DNA from: Bacillota bacterium
GTDB taxonomy: Bacteria; Bacillota; Clostridia; Christensenellales; UMGS416
Assembly: GCA_023398815.1 (NCBI GenBank)
Contig: JAEWRW010000036.1
Location: 1 to 64,000, forward strand
Direction of reading: 5' to 3'
Length of the DNA: 64,000 bases
In this document: positions 7,915-17,639 of the stretch, piece after piece
Position numbering within the stretch: position 1 is the stretch's first letter
How the letters are laid out: the number at the start of each line of letters is the position of its first letter
The notes under the pieces: generated by a model
Told to the model about the DNA's origin: nothing
Databases searched by the model: none
The model's input: the letters and a program-made list of their open reading frames with translations, nothing else
Made by a program: the position numbers and the translations under genes

Positions 7915-8933
7915 GCGTTTGGAACCTGGAAGGCCCGGGCAACGACATCGTTGTGAGCTCCCGGGTGCGGCTGGCGCGAAACGTGGCCGGCATGCCCTTC
8001 CCCACGGCCATGAGTGACGAGCAGGGTGATGAGATCACCCAGCGGGTGCTGACGGCCATGCGCAAGCGCGAGGACTTCGGCAATTTCCGTTTTTTGCAGC
8101 TTCGGCTACTGGACGAGGTGAGCCGCATCGAGCTCGTGGAGCGCCACGTGGCCAGCACCGACCTGCTGCGCAACCCCAACGTGAGTGCGGTGCTGGTGAG
8201 CGGGGATGAAACGGTCAGTCTGATGATCAACGAGGAGGATCACCTGCGCATCCAGGGGTTGCTGCCGGGCCTGCAGATTGTGGGTGCGGCCGAGCGAGCC
8301 CTTGCCACCGAGCGTGCGCTGGAAGGGGAGGTTGCCTTTGCCTATGACGGGGCACTGGGGTATCTTACAAGCTGCCCCACCAATGTGGGCACCGGCATGC
8401 GGGCGTCGGTTATGGTGCACCTGCCGGGTATGAAGCTCGTTGGTATGACGAAGGTACTCATGGACTCGGTCGTGAAGGCGGGCCTCGCGGTGCGCGGCAT
8501 CTATGGCGAGGGCAGCGAGGCGCTGGGCGACATGTTCCAGGTCTCCAACCAGATCACACTGGGCGTGACCGAGGAGGACCTGACCGCCACCATCCAAGGG
8601 GTGTGCGAGCAGATTATGGAAAAGGAACGCGCCGCCCGCTCGGTGCTATTGCGCAATAAGCGCCTTGAGATTGAGGACAAGTTGTACCGCTCCTGGGGCA
8701 TCCTGAAATACGCGAGGACACTGACGAGCAAGGAGTTCATGGAGCTCCTCTCGGATGTGCGGCTGGCGGTGTCCTTGGGGTTCCTGAGCGACATCACCCA
8801 GACCGACCTCAACCGGCTGATGCTGGCTGTGCAGCCCGCCGCCCTGCAGAAACACGCAGGCCGGGAGCTCACCATGGAGGAACGGGACATCATCCGCGCG
8901 AACTATGTACGCACGGCATTGAACAGAACATAA
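7911..8933 (+). CDS. mcsB: Protein-arginine kinase McsB
   Basis: A 340-residue phosphagen-kinase-fold enzyme that phosphorylates arginines, marking proteins for ClpCP degradation. Visible motifs are VVSSRVRLARNVAGMPFP near the N terminus and SCPTNVGTGMRASVMVHLP (nucleotide-binding, catalytic loop Cys) in the middle. Length matches the family. It lacks the N-terminal guanidino-substrate domain of creatine kinases, as expected for McsB. Upstream of clpC by 31 bp. Confidence 0.95.
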   Translation: MSVWNLEGPGNDIVVSSRVRLARNVAGMPFPTAMSDEQGDEITQRVLTAMRKREDFGNFRFLQLRLLDEVSRIELVERHVASTDLLRNPNVSAVLVSGDETVSLMINEEDHLRIQGLLPGLQIVGAAERALATERALEGEVAFAYDGALGYLTSCPTNVGTGMRASVMVHLPGMKLVGMTKVLMDSVVKAGLAVRGIYGEGSEALGDMFQVSNQITLGVTEEDLTATIQGVCEQIMEKERAARSVLLRNKRLEIEDKLYRSWGILKYARTLTSKEFMELLSDVRLAVSLGFLSDITQTDLNRLMLAVQPAALQKHAGRELTMEERDIIRANYVRTALNRT

Positions 8934-8964
8934 CCCAAGAAGATAGAGGAAAAGAGGGATCGGA

Positions 8965-11385
8965 ATGTCATTCCAAGGCAGATTTACCGAAAACGCTCGC
9001 AGGGCGCTGGGCCTTGCGCAGGAGGAAGCCAAGAACCTGGGCCACAACTACGTGGGCACCGAGCACCTGTTGCTGGGCATCATCGCCGTGGAGGACAGCA
9101 CGGCCTCCGAGGTGCTGCAGGAGGCCGACGTGACGGCCGAGAACATCCGCGCCCAGGTGGAGCGGCTGGTGGGCAAGGGCGACTACAACTTCACCGACGC
9201 CTTTGGCTACACCCCGCGCACCAAGAACGTCATTGAGTATAGCCTGATGGAGGCCAAGGCCCTGGGCCACAGCTTCGTGGGCACCGAGCACCTGCTGCTG
9301 GCGCTCATTCGTGAGCGGGCCAGCGTGGCCGCGCGGATCCTCATCGACATGGGTGTTGACCTCAAAGCCCTGCGGGAGAGCCTGATCGGCGGCATGCGGG
9401 AGGAAGGCGGCGTCGCCACCAAGCAGGCCACCGGCGGCAAGACCCCCAAGCTCGATAAGTTTGGCCGCGACCTCACCGAGGCCGCCCGCCAGGGCGAGCT
9501 CGACCCGGTCATCGGCCGGCAGAAGGAGATTGAGCGGGTCATCCAGATCCTGAGCCGCCGCACCAAGAACAACCCCGTGCTCATTGGCGAGCCGGGCGTG
9601 GGCAAGACGGCCATTGCCGAGGGGCTTGCCCAGCGCATCATCGATGGCAGCATCCCCGAGCTGCTGCGCGACAAGCGCGTGGTCACGCTCGACCTTTCAG
9701 GCATGATCGCCGGCACCAAGTACCGGGGCGAGTTTGAGCAGCGCTTGAAGGACGCCATGGAGGAGGTCACCAAGGCTGGCAACGTCATTCTGTTCATCGA
9801 TGAGCTGCATACCATCATCGGCGCGGGTGCGGCCGAGGGCGCCATTGACGCCGCCAACATCCTGAAGCCGGCGCTGGCCCGGGGCGAGATTCAGGCCGTG
9901 GGCGCCACCACCATGGACGAGTACCGCAAGCACATTGAGAAGGACACGGCGTTGGAGCGCCGCTTCCAGCCCGTGCAGGTGGGCGAGCCCACCCAGGAGG
10001 AAAGCGTCGAAATCCTGAAAGGCCTGCGCGACCGGTATGAGGCCCACCACAAGGTGCGCATCACCGACGAGGCCATCAAGGCCGCCGTGCAGCTCTCCGA
10101 TCGCTACATCTCCGACCGGTTCCTGCCGGACAAGGCCATTGACCTCATCGACGAGGCCGCGTCGCGCTTACGCATCATGACCTACACCGCGCCGCCGGAT
10201 ATGAAGCAGCTGGAGGGGAAGTTCGAGGAGATCCGCAAGGCCAAGGACGAGGCCGTCACCAACCAGAACTTTGAAAAGGCCGCCGAGCTGCGCGACCGCG
10301 AACGCGAGGCGCAGCTGGAGATTGACCGCCGGCGTGAGAGCTGGGAGAAGGAGCGCAACCGCGAGGACAACGTGGTGGGCGAGGAGGAAATCGCCTACAT
10401 CGTGTCGAGCTGGGTGGGCATCCCGGTGCAGAAGCTGACCGAGGGCGAGTCCGAGCGTCTGATGCACATGGAGGATATCCTCCACCAGCGTGTCATCGGC
10501 CAACAGGAGGCGGTGACCGCAGTGGCCAAGGCCGTCCGCCGTGCCCGTGCGGGCCTGAAAGACCCGAAGCGCCCCATCGGTTCGTTTATCTTCCTGGGCC
10601 CCACGGGCGTTGGCAAGACCGAGCTCAGCAAGGCGCTGGGCGAGGCGCTCTTCGGCGACGAGGACGCCCTCATCCGGGTGGACATGTCGGAGTACATGGA
10701 GAAGCACTCGGTCTCCAAGCTCGTCGGCTCGCCTCCCGGCTACGTGGGTTTTGACGAGGGCGGGCAGCTGACCGAGAAGGTGCGCCGCAAGCCCTACAGC
10801 GTCATTCTCCTCGATGAGGTGGAGAAGGCCCACCCTGACGTCTTCAACATCCTGCTGCAGATCATGGACGACGGTCGGCTGACCGACTCCAAGGGCAGGG
10901 TGGTGGACTTCCGCAACACGGTTGTCATCATGACCAGCAACATCGGTGCCCAGTCTGCCCAGCGCAACACCAACCTTGGTTTTGGCGGGGGCAGCAGCAC
11001 CCAGAGCTATGACCGCATGAAGGAGCGGATGCTGGAGGAATTGAAGAAGACCTTCCGACCCGAGTTCCTGAACCGCTTGGACGAGATCATCGTCTTCCAC
11101 CCGCTGGAGCAGGAGCACACCCGCAAGATCGTGGATCTCATGCTCGACCGGGTCATCGCCCGGCTGACCGAGAAGGACATCAAGATCGAAGTCTCCGAAG
11201 CGGCGCGGGACTACCTGGCAAAGGAGGGGTTCGACCCGCAGTACGGTGCGCGCCCCCTGCGCCGGGCCATCCAGCGCATGGTGGAGGACAGCCTGTCCGA
11301 GGAGATCCTCTCCGGCCACATCAAGCTGGGTGACAGCGTCCGCGCCGACATCGCCGAGGACAAGCTGGTGTTCAGCAAGGCGTAA
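8965..11385 (+). CDS. clpC: ATP-dependent Clp protease ATP-binding subunit ClpC
   Basis: An 806-residue Hsp100 unfoldase. It has two N-terminal Clp repeats ([16 protein letters not shown] and [15 protein letters not shown]) and a first AAA module with GEPGVGKT and the LFIDELHT Walker B. A UVR motif follows near residues 415-450 ([11 protein letters not shown]), then a second AAA module with GPTGVGKT and [12 protein letters not shown]. With ClpP it degrades McsB-tagged and other proteins. RBS AGAGGGAT precedes the ATG. Last gene of the CtsR operon; radA/disA, often next in Firmicutes, do not follow. Confidence 0.97.
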   Translation: MSFQGRFTENARRALGLAQEEAKNLGHNYVGTEHLLLGIIAVEDSTASEVLQEADVTAENIRAQVERLVGKGDYNFTDAFGYTPRTKNVIEYSLMEAKALGHSFVGTEHLLLALIRERASVAARILIDMGVDLKALRESLIGGMREEGGVATKQATGGKTPKLDKFGRDLTEAARQGELDPVIGRQKEIERVIQILSRRTKNNPVLIGEPGVGKTAIAEGLAQRIIDGSIPELLRDKRVVTLDLSGMIAGTKYRGEFEQRLKDAMEEVTKAGNVILFIDELHTIIGAGAAEGAIDAANILKPALARGEIQAVGATTMDEYRKHIEKDTALERRFQPVQVGEPTQEESVEILKGLRDRYEAHHKVRITDEAIKAAVQLSDRYISDRFLPDKAIDLIDEAASRLRIMTYTAPPDMKQLEGKFEEIRKAKDEAVTNQNFEKAAELRDREREAQLEIDRRRESWEKERNREDNVVGEEEIAYIVSSWVGIPVQKLTEGESERLMHMEDILHQRVIGQQEAVTAVAKAVRRARAGLKDPKRPIGSFIFLGPTGVGKTELSKALGEALFGDEDALIRVDMSEYMEKHSVSKLVGSPPGYVGFDEGGQLTEKVRRKPYSVILLDEVEKAHPDVFNILLQIMDDGRLTDSKGRVVDFRNTVVIMTSNIGAQSAQRNTNLGFGGGSSTQSYDRMKERMLEELKKTFRPEFLNRLDEIIVFHPLEQEHTRKIVDLMLDRVIARLTEKDIKIEVSEAARDYLAKEGFDPQYGARPLRRAIQRMVEDSLSEEILSGHIKLGDSVRADIAEDKLVFSKA

Positions 11386-11410
11386 GCGCCACAAAGACAG
11401 AACGAAAATC

Positions 11411-11439
11411 GCTGCCCGCCGGGGTTCCCGGCGGGTAGC
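11411..11439 (+). terminator. Hairpin after clpC
   Basis: A strong stem (GCTGCCCGCCGGG paired with CCCGGCGGGTAGC) 26 bp after the clpC stop. The following DNA is only moderately T-rich, so it may act as a terminator or a 3'-stabilising stem. Base composition changes abruptly to AT-rich just beyond it. Confidence 0.55.
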
Positions 11440-11500
11440 GCGGGTGTTAGGGCGTTTGTTATTTTCTGAGAGCGATAGTTGTCATTAAGTGTTGATTTCG

Positions 11501-11529
11501 TTGCTTTTTCTGAAAAAGTCCACTAGAAT
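11501..11529 (+). promoter_or_regulatory. Possible promoter of the ATPase/DUF4276 pair
   Basis: TTGCTT (11501-11506), 17-bp spacer, TAGAAT (11524-11529), in an AT-rich stretch where chance matches are likelier. The first good start codon lies about 40 bp downstream. Confidence 0.4.
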
Positions 11530-11569
11530 TATATCAGTAAGTTCATCTCGAAAAATGAGGTGCATGAAA

Positions 11570-12754
11570 ATGCAAATCGAATCCCTGAGAGTCCAAAATT
11601 TCAGAGTCTTTCAAGACATACTCGTTGAGAATATCCCCAAGATGGCCGTTTTTATGGGTCAAAACGGGGTTGGTAAAACCACGTTCTTTGATATTTTTGG
11701 CTTTCTACATGATTGCCTAATTGGCAATGTGCGATCGGCGCTGGCTATGCGAGGTGGCTTTGGCGAAGTGATTTCCAGGGAAATGACTGGTGACCTAAAA
11801 TTCGAGGTGAAATTCAGAACTTCCCCGGATCAACCGCGCATTACCTATGAGTTAACAATCGGGCTAAACGACAAGAAGATGCCTGTTGTGAAAAAAGAGG
11901 TAATGAGATTTCGCCGAGGTCAACATGGAGCACCGTGGAAAATACTTGATTTTTCATATGGTCAAGGCTTGGCCGTTCAGGGTGACTTGCAGAGTTTCGA
12001 TGATGTGCAACAGGCTAGCAGAAGTCGTCAGAGCGTATCCGAACCAGATATTCTTGCTATTAAGGGTTTGGGCCAATTCAATGATTTTCCTGCTATTGCT
12101 TCCCTTCGACGTTTGATTGAAGATTGGTATGTGTCCGATTTTCACATTGAGGACGCAAGAAATCGACAGAATGCTAACTATAGCGAGACACTTTCAACCA
12201 CAGGAGATAATTTGGCTCAAGTGGCCAAATATCTCTACGATAATCATCCCGAGCGTTTTGAAGACATCCTCAAAGCTATGAGGGAAAGAGTTCCAGGCGT
12301 CACTAATGTGGATGCAAAGGTGACCGATGATGGTTACGTGGTATTACGCTTTCAGGATGGTCGCTTCAAGAATCCGTTTTCCTCTAAGTTTGTTTCCGAT
12401 GGTACCATCAAGATGTTTACCTATTTGGTGTTGTTGAGCGATCCTTCTCCACATGCACTTCTTTGTGTTGAGGAACCGGAAAATCAGCTGTATCCTCAGC
12501 TTTTAGCTCAGTTGGCGGAGGAGTTTAGAAAATACGCTAATGCAGGTGGCCAAGTCTTCATTTCCACCCATTCGCCCGATTTTCTTAACGCTGTTCATTT
12601 AGATGAACTGTATTGTCTCATAAAAAAGGAGGGATATACCAAAGTAGTTCAAGCGTGCAGATCTTCCCTAATCAAATCGTTGTATGATGGCGGAGATTTA
12701 CTTGGTGAGCTTTGGAATCAGGATATCCTTCTCGGGGAGGCAAGTAAGCTGTGA
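11570..12754 (+). CDS. OLD/AAA_21-type SMC-like ATPase
   Basis: About 394 residues. Walker A GQNGVGKT sits at 30-37 in an N terminus typical of RecF/SMC-like ATPases (MQIESLRVQNFRVF). An ABC-signature-like SDGTIK comes late, then Walker B LLCVEEPE (about 297-304) and the H-loop STHSPDF. ATGs at 11555 and 11564 are also in frame; 11570 is preferred because AGGTG lies 7 nt upstream. Such ATPases partner with nuclease or effector proteins in OLD, PARIS and Gabija-like defence; here the partner is the next gene (4-nt overlap). Codon use is far more AT-rich than that of neighbours, suggesting acquisition. Substrate and trigger unknown. Confidence 0.8.
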   Translation: MQIESLRVQNFRVFQDILVENIPKMAVFMGQNGVGKTTFFDIFGFLHDCLIGNVRSALAMRGGFGEVISREMTGDLKFEVKFRTSPDQPRITYELTIGLNDKKMPVVKKEVMRFRRGQHGAPWKILDFSYGQGLAVQGDLQSFDDVQQASRSRQSVSEPDILAIKGLGQFNDFPAIASLRRLIEDWYVSDFHIEDARNRQNANYSETLSTTGDNLAQVAKYLYDNHPERFEDILKAMRERVPGVTNVDAKVTDDGYVVLRFQDGRFKNPFSSKFVSDGTIKMFTYLVLLSDPSPHALLCVEEPENQLYPQLLAQLAEEFRKYANAGGQVFISTHSPDFLNAVHLDELYCLIKKEGYTKVVQACRSSLIKSLYDGGDLLGELWNQDILLGEASKL

Positions 12755-13299
12755 AACTTGTGTTTTTTTTGGAAGAACCATCCATGAAGTACCTTCTGGA
12801 TGAGTTGTTGTCACGAATCATTCCACAGGATATTGAGTATCAGACTGTTTCGCACAATGGAAAAAGCGCCCTTACCAAATCGTTACCGAATAAATTGCGT
12901 TCGTGGAATGAGCCTGGGGATATCCGCTTTGTAGTCATTCACGACCAGGATAACAGGGACTGTAAGGAACTAAAAAGAAGCTTGGAAGAATTGTGTAGAC
13001 CATGTGGGAAGAGAGTGTTAATTCGAATTGCATGCCAAGAACTAGAATCTTGGTATTTTGGCGATATGCATGCTCTATCTCAAGCATATGGAAATGAGAG
13101 AATGGCTCAGATAAAGAACAAAAGCAAATATCGGGTGCCTGATGCCATCTCAAATCCGAAGGAGGCTCTGCGTCAGTTACTTCCAGATCATCAACAGATC
13201 AGTGGTGCCAAACGAGTGGCGCCTTTCATGAGCTTGGAAAACAATACTTCTGTGAGCTTCCAGGCCTTTTTGAGCGGAGTGCAACGCCTAATTGGCTAG
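12751..13299 (+). CDS. DUF4276-family, Toprim-like protein (putative effector)
   Basis: A 182-residue protein I place in DUF4276. The acidic residues resemble a Toprim-like metal site: Glu8/9 after the first strand (VFFLEEP), a DxD motif at Asp65-Asp67 (VVIHDQDNRD), then IACQELESWYFGD with Glu97, Glu99 and Asp105. Its start overlaps the ATPase stop by 4 nt, so the two are probably made together. It shares the ATPase's AT-rich composition. A nuclease or effector role in an ATPase-effector defence pair is inference from architecture; no activity can be read directly. Confidence 0.75.
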   Translation: MKLVFFLEEPSMKYLLDELLSRIIPQDIEYQTVSHNGKSALTKSLPNKLRSWNEPGDIRFVVIHDQDNRDCKELKRSLEELCRPCGKRVLIRIACQELESWYFGDMHALSQAYGNERMAQIKNKSKYRVPDAISNPKEALRQLLPDHQQISGAKRVAPFMSLENNTSVSFQAFLSGVQRLIG

Positions 13300-13394
13300 A
13301 ATATTCCTCTTCTATTTTTTAATAGAGTTACCCCTCTGGTTTTCCATTTCACCCAATTGTGCTATACTATCCGGAAAACCATGGGGAGGCATGT

Positions 13395-13871
13395 ATGGCA
13401 GTCGCAGAGGTGGAGGAATATTTCCGGCAGAAGGGGATCCCCAACCGGATTCTGCTGCTCAACGAGAGCAGCGCCACGGTACCGTTGGCGGCCCAGGCGC
13501 TGGGGGTGGAGCCGGAGCACATCGCCAAGTCTCTGGCCCTGCGGCAGAAGGAGAGCGTCGCCGTTCTCGTCGTGTGCGGCACGGCCCGTATTGACAACCG
13601 CAAGTACAAGGACGCCTTCGGCTGCAAGGCGGTCATGCTCTCGCTGGAGGACACGCTGGCCGCCACCGGCCACCCTGTGGGCGGGGTCTGCCCCTTTGGC
13701 CTGCCGGTGGGGGTAAAGGTCTACCTCGACGAGTCTCTGCGGCGTTTTGCCAGCGTTTACCCCGCTGCCGGCAGCGGCAACTCGGCGGTGGAGTTCACGC
13801 CCGACGACCTGGTCGCCGCCACCGATGGAGAGTGGGTGGATGTGACGCAGGCGGTGGAAGCCGTCGGCTGA
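13395..13871 (+). CDS. YbaK/ProX-type aminoacyl-tRNA deacylase-like protein
   Basis: A 158-residue member of the YbaK/INS editing-domain family, which hydrolyses mischarged aminoacyl-tRNAs in trans. Characteristic blocks are HIAKSLALRQKESVAVLVVCGTARID, NRKYKDAFGCKAVML and GGVCPFGLPVGVKVYLDESLRRF. The ATG at 13395 follows GGGGAGGC. A TATACT -10 with an upstream TG (13360-13368) sits 26 bp before the start. High GC returns here, so the AT-rich insert ends between 13300 and 13395. Confidence 0.88.
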   Translation: MAVAEVEEYFRQKGIPNRILLLNESSATVPLAAQALGVEPEHIAKSLALRQKESVAVLVVCGTARIDNRKYKDAFGCKAVMLSLEDTLAATGHPVGGVCPFGLPVGVKVYLDESLRRFASVYPAAGSGNSAVEFTPDDLVAATDGEWVDVTQAVEAVG

Positions 13872-14238
13872 CCGCATTGAAGGCTCCCAAGCGCGCATCT
13901 GCCACGCAATTCATACGCGAGCGCACGGGGCTGAGCGACGCATCTTCTTTTATGCTGCAGCGGCATTATCCGTTGATAGCAGAGCGAGCCAACGATGGCA
14001 CCAATGAGGGCAGAGACGATAATGTGTGTGCCAAGTGCCCAAATCGATCGGCGCTTCATTTTTCAGCGCGTCCATTGGAACAGTTAGAAGAGAATGACGT
14101 GATTCGACACGTTACGACGCGCCATTCGACATTATTTTCCACAACATAAGAGTATCCTTATCTGCGTCAATATTCTGTTTAAGGGTGCATATTCAGTTCC
14201 GGTGCTGAATCAAAAACTCCTTTTGTGAAATTCGGAAA
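13872..14238. other. Intergenic region without a supported gene
   Basis: Composition falls from GC-rich to AT-rich across this stretch. A minus-strand reading starting near 14059 gives a short hydrophobic N terminus (THIIVSALIGAIVGS) that then runs antisense into the deacylase gene. It has no ribosome-binding site and may be a decayed fragment. No terminator or RNA gene is recognisable. Confidence 0.3.
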
Positions 14239-14267
14239 TTGACAAAAGTGTTTTATAGAGTTACAAT
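14239..14267 (+). promoter_or_regulatory. Promoter of the BspA-like gene
   Basis: Consensus TTGACA (14239-14244), 17-bp spacer, TACAAT (14262-14267), about 100 bp before the start codon, leaving a long leader. Confidence 0.75.
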
Positions 14268-14368
14268 CAAGATAATAAAGCGCATTTTTATGAACCAATT
14301 GTGCTAAGTTGTATTTCGCCAATCAAAACGATCCACCAAATCAAAGCGCGAGTCAAGGAGGCGTTCCG

Positions 14369-16273
14369 ATGTTGAAAAAACTCATGGCCCTGGTGCTGAT
14401 CGTGGCAATGACCCTGTCGCTTGTCCCAACCATGGGATTGGCCGTCGCCGACGAATTTGTCATTGACGCAAACGGTGTGCTGACCGAATACACCGGTGCC
14501 GGCGGCCACGTGGTGATACCGGAAGGCGTTAAAAAGATTGGCGATAGAGTATTTGAAAGAAATAGCAAAGTAACCGGCGTCACACTACCGGATGGATTGC
14601 TTGGAATCGGTGTTGCAGCGTTTTCTGGGTGCGAGGGCCTTGCCGAGATAGAAATTCCCGATAGTGTAAAAGAGCTAGGCCGCCTCGCTTTTTACTCCTG
14701 TAAAGCTTTGAAAAGCATAACCTTGCCAAAGAGTGGGATTAAGCTTGATGAAGCTGAAGCTGCTTTTTATTATACCGCAATTAAAACAATCACCTTGCCA
14801 ACCGACATGAAGGTCATTCCCTCATCTATGTTTGAAGATTGTGATGATTTATCCAGCATAACCATACCAGAAGGGGTTACTACAATTGGAAATAGAGCAT
14901 TTAATGACTGTCGTTCGCTATCGACCATAACCATCCCCTCATCGGTGACAACCATTGGTTACAATGCATTTAGCGTCTGGGAGTCGGATAATAAAACAGG
15001 CGGACTCACCAGCATAAACTTACCCGATAGTGTGACAAAAATTGGCAAAGAAGCGTTTCTTGGGTGCTATGAGCTTACCACCGTCAAACTCCCCAGCAAA
15101 CTAAAAACAATCGAAACGGGAATGTTTCGTGATTGTTACAAGCTGGAAAGCATCGAAATTCCATCTGGTGTAACCAAGATCGGCGAGGCGGCGTTCCAAT
15201 ATTGCTCGCTAAACAGCATAAAGATTCCATCGGGCGTTACCAGTATTGGCGAGCGTGCTTTTCACCATTGCACAGGTCTTTCAAGCATTACGATACCAAG
15301 CAGTGTTACCAGCATTGGCTTTCGGGCTTTTTCTTCTTGTGTTGGTCTGTCGAGCGTTACCATCCCAGGTAAAGTGACCGAAATTGGAGGAAAAGCATTT
15401 TTTCAGTGCGACAATTTAACTTCGGTAAAGATACCGGCATCGGTTACAAGCATTGGTTTGAGAGCGTTTGGGGCCTGCCCCAAACTCAAGAGCATTACCG
15501 TAAGCAGCAAAAACAAAAAATACGCGTCCTCCGGCGGTGTGCTGTTCAATAAGGCAAAAACGACGTTGATCCTATATCCGCTGGGGAAGGGTAAGAGCTA
15601 TGCAATACCCAAGACGGTTAAAAAAATCGGTGCCTACTCATTCGGCGCTGAGAAGGTTAGGCCAACGCTTACCAAGATAACCATCCCTGCGAGCGTGACA
15701 ACCATAGACGAATATGCTTTTCAAAGTCAGGAGTCGCTAACTTCAATAACATTGCCGTCAAAGCTCGTGACCATAGGCAAGGGTGCCTTTGGTGGAACCA
15801 TGCTGAAGAGCGTGAAAATCCCCAAAACGGTTAAAAGCATTGGTGCATTTGCATTCTGCATGACTCCTCCAGCCAAGTTAAGCTGTACGTTTCTGGGTGA
15901 CGCACCCAAAGTGGGCATGTCGGCATACAATGATCATTACGAAAGCAATGCCGCCACGCTCTATTACAAGTCCGGCGCGAAGGGGTTCGAGTCGCCCAAA
16001 TGGAAAGGGTTGTACACATGCTACAAATTAACGCAGTGGATATCGGCATCGCCCAGATATGTTCCCCTTACCAAGGGCAAGACGAAACAGATCACGATAT
16101 CCAAATCCAGTAAATCCAACCCTGAGCTCAAATGGACGTCCAGCAACAAGAAGGTGGCGACGGTATCCAAATCGGGTAAAATCACGGCGGTGTCCAAAGG
16201 CAAGGCCACCATCACAGCCGAGACGATTGATGGAACGGGGAAGAAGGTCACGGTAAAGGTTACAGTAAAATAG
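14369..16273 (+). CDS. BspA-type leucine-rich-repeat surface protein with Ig-like domain
   Basis: A 634-residue secreted protein with a signal peptide (MLKKLMALVLIVAMTLSLVP..., cleavage near residue 26). More than a dozen LRR_5/BspA repeats follow, with the period pattern SITIPSSVTTIGYNAF, to about residue 540. A C-terminal bacterial Ig-like (Big_2) domain ends it (VPLTKGKTKQITISKSS...GKATITAE). Such proteins mediate adhesion in gut and oral bacteria. The ATG at 14369 has AAGGAGGC upstream. No LPXTG anchor is visible. GC content is clearly lower than the surrounding housekeeping genes, consistent with acquisition. Confidence 0.9.
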   Translation: MLKKLMALVLIVAMTLSLVPTMGLAVADEFVIDANGVLTEYTGAGGHVVIPEGVKKIGDRVFERNSKVTGVTLPDGLLGIGVAAFSGCEGLAEIEIPDSVKELGRLAFYSCKALKSITLPKSGIKLDEAEAAFYYTAIKTITLPTDMKVIPSSMFEDCDDLSSITIPEGVTTIGNRAFNDCRSLSTITIPSSVTTIGYNAFSVWESDNKTGGLTSINLPDSVTKIGKEAFLGCYELTTVKLPSKLKTIETGMFRDCYKLESIEIPSGVTKIGEAAFQYCSLNSIKIPSGVTSIGERAFHHCTGLSSITIPSSVTSIGFRAFSSCVGLSSVTIPGKVTEIGGKAFFQCDNLTSVKIPASVTSIGLRAFGACPKLKSITVSSKNKKYASSGGVLFNKAKTTLILYPLGKGKSYAIPKTVKKIGAYSFGAEKVRPTLTKITIPASVTTIDEYAFQSQESLTSITLPSKLVTIGKGAFGGTMLKSVKIPKTVKSIGAFAFCMTPPAKLSCTFLGDAPKVGMSAYNDHYESNAATLYYKSGAKGFESPKWKGLYTCYKLTQWISASPRYVPLTKGKTKQITISKSSKSNPELKWTSSNKKVATVSKSGKITAVSKGKATITAETIDGTGKKVTVKVTVK

Positions 16274-16294
16274 GCTGATCTTGCTTACACTCTT

Positions 16295-16327
16295 TTGCCC
16301 TTTGGCTTCGCGGCCAAGGGGCAATTT
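16295..16327 (+). terminator. Terminator after the BspA-like gene
   Basis: TTGCCCTTTGGC (16295-16306) pairs with GCCAAGGGGCAA (16313-16324) around TTCGCG and runs into TTT. Two further stems follow: CCAGCG/CGCTGG near 16402-16422 and an AGCCTC/GAGGC stem near 16427-16449. The latter could serve the convergent UroD-like gene. Confidence 0.6.
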
Positions 16328-16453
16328 GATTGGCTCACCCATTTAAGGGTTCGGCCAAGTGATCAGCCCCACTACGGCTTGGACAAAGTGAAAGCCAGCG
16401 TCCTTAAGGCGCTGGCTGTGCTAAGCCTCATTAGGCTTGGTGAGGCAGCCTTC

Positions 16454-17545
16454 TTAGGGATGATCCGGACTGGCGCATTCCTCCAGGAAGACCAGAATGT
16501 TCTCAATCGGCACCTCCTGCTCCAGCACATGTGTGGGGGAGAGGATCAGTGCCCCGTCGCCGCCCAGTTCCCGTTTGGCCTCCCGCACGGTGCGGCGCAC
16601 ATCCTCCGGCGTGCCAAAGGGCATGACCGACTGGGTGCCGATGGCACCGTCGAAGGTGAGCCGGTCGCCATAGCGGCGCTTCAGAGCTGGCACGTCCATG
16701 CACTCGGGTTGCAGCGGGTTCAGGATGTCCACACCGATCTCAATGAGGTCATCCATGATTTCGCTGATGTCGCCGTCGCTGTGGTACCACACCTTCATTG
16801 CCGGGTGGATGGCCTTGGCGGCGGCGTAGATCTCCGCCCACAGGGGCTTGAGTACCCGCCGCCAGCGGGCCGCGCCAAAGATCATGCCGCCCTGGCCAGC
16901 CACGTCGTCGCCGGTGCGCAGCATGTCCACACCGGCGGTTGCCACGGCGCGGGCCACCTCGAGGTTCCGTTGGGCGAAGCGGCCCAGCAGGTATTCGCAA
17001 TTCTCCGGCGCCAGGGAGAAGTCCGCCAGGAAGTCTTCGTACCCTCGCACTTGCCAGGCGTTTTCATAGATGTGGCCCACCCAGCACTGGGTGGTGAGCC
17101 CGGCAGCGCGGGCTTGGGCCGCGCGCACGGCAAGCGACGGATCGGGCGTCGGGTCCATCCGTCGAATGGGAAACGCCTCAATCTCCGCAAGGATACGCTC
17201 GCCCCGCAGCGGCGCGATGTAGTGGGTGAAGTGGTAAAGGCTGCCGGGCACGTGCAGCACGCCGTTGAAATCGAGGGAGGCGTTGGCGGGTACAGTGAGA
17301 TCCTTGTAGTACGCCCAAAAGTCGGGCTGCCACCCGGGTTTGCCCTCATAGGCATCCTTCGGGGCGACGTCTACCGGCGTCCACATGCCAAACCGCTGGG
17401 ATAGCGCCGCCACATCGGCGCAGCCGGTGCGTTCGGCCAGCCGTTCCTGCAAGTCGGGCGTCGTGTCAAAGTAATAGAGAAAATCGGGGTGGGCGCGGTG
17501 GCCAACGGTGTCAAAAAAACGATCGCGCTGGGTACGTGCGGACAT
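16454..17545 (-). CDS. Uroporphyrinogen-decarboxylase-fold protein (methyltransferase-like)
   Basis: A 363-residue protein of the UroD/MtaA/CmuA superfamily. Features are RAHPDFLYYFD near the N terminus, GDDVAGQGGMIF mid-protein, KVWYHSDGDISEIMDDLIEIGVDILNPLQPECMDVPALKRRYGDRLTFDGAIGTQ, and a C-terminal ILSPTHVLEQEVPIENI. Members of this branch are usually methyltransferases or of unknown function rather than haem enzymes, and no haem gene is nearby. RBS GGGGAGGA precedes the ATG. A 10/12 match to the GntR palindrome overlaps the start codon (17534-17545), but without a promoter I do not count it. Confidence 0.8.
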   Translation of the reverse strand: MSARTQRDRFFDTVGHRAHPDFLYYFDTTPDLQERLAERTGCADVAALSQRFGMWTPVDVAPKDAYEGKPGWQPDFWAYYKDLTVPANASLDFNGVLHVPGSLYHFTHYIAPLRGERILAEIEAFPIRRMDPTPDPSLAVRAAQARAAGLTTQCWVGHIYENAWQVRGYEDFLADFSLAPENCEYLLGRFAQRNLEVARAVATAGVDMLRTGDDVAGQGGMIFGAARWRRVLKPLWAEIYAAAKAIHPAMKVWYHSDGDISEIMDDLIEIGVDILNPLQPECMDVPALKRRYGDRLTFDGAIGTQSVMPFGTPEDVRRTVREAKRELGGDGALILSPTHVLEQEVPIENILVFLEECASPDHP

Positions 17546-17639
17546 GGGCAGATCCTCCCCAACGATGGAATATTCCCATGCTACGCAATCAAAGGAGCCT
17601 CGTCCAGAGAATTTCTTGCGAACTTGGCAGACAGTTCGC

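Noticed and set aside
13757..14059. Minus-strand ORF with a hydrophobic N terminus
   Set aside because: No ribosome-binding site, and it continues antisense through the deacylase gene with unconvincing sequence; at most a decayed fragment.
17534..17545. Fourth GntR-like palindrome at the UroD-like start codon
   Set aside because: Only 10 of 12 positions match, and it overlaps the first codons rather than lying behind a -10 box, so it is probably coincidental.
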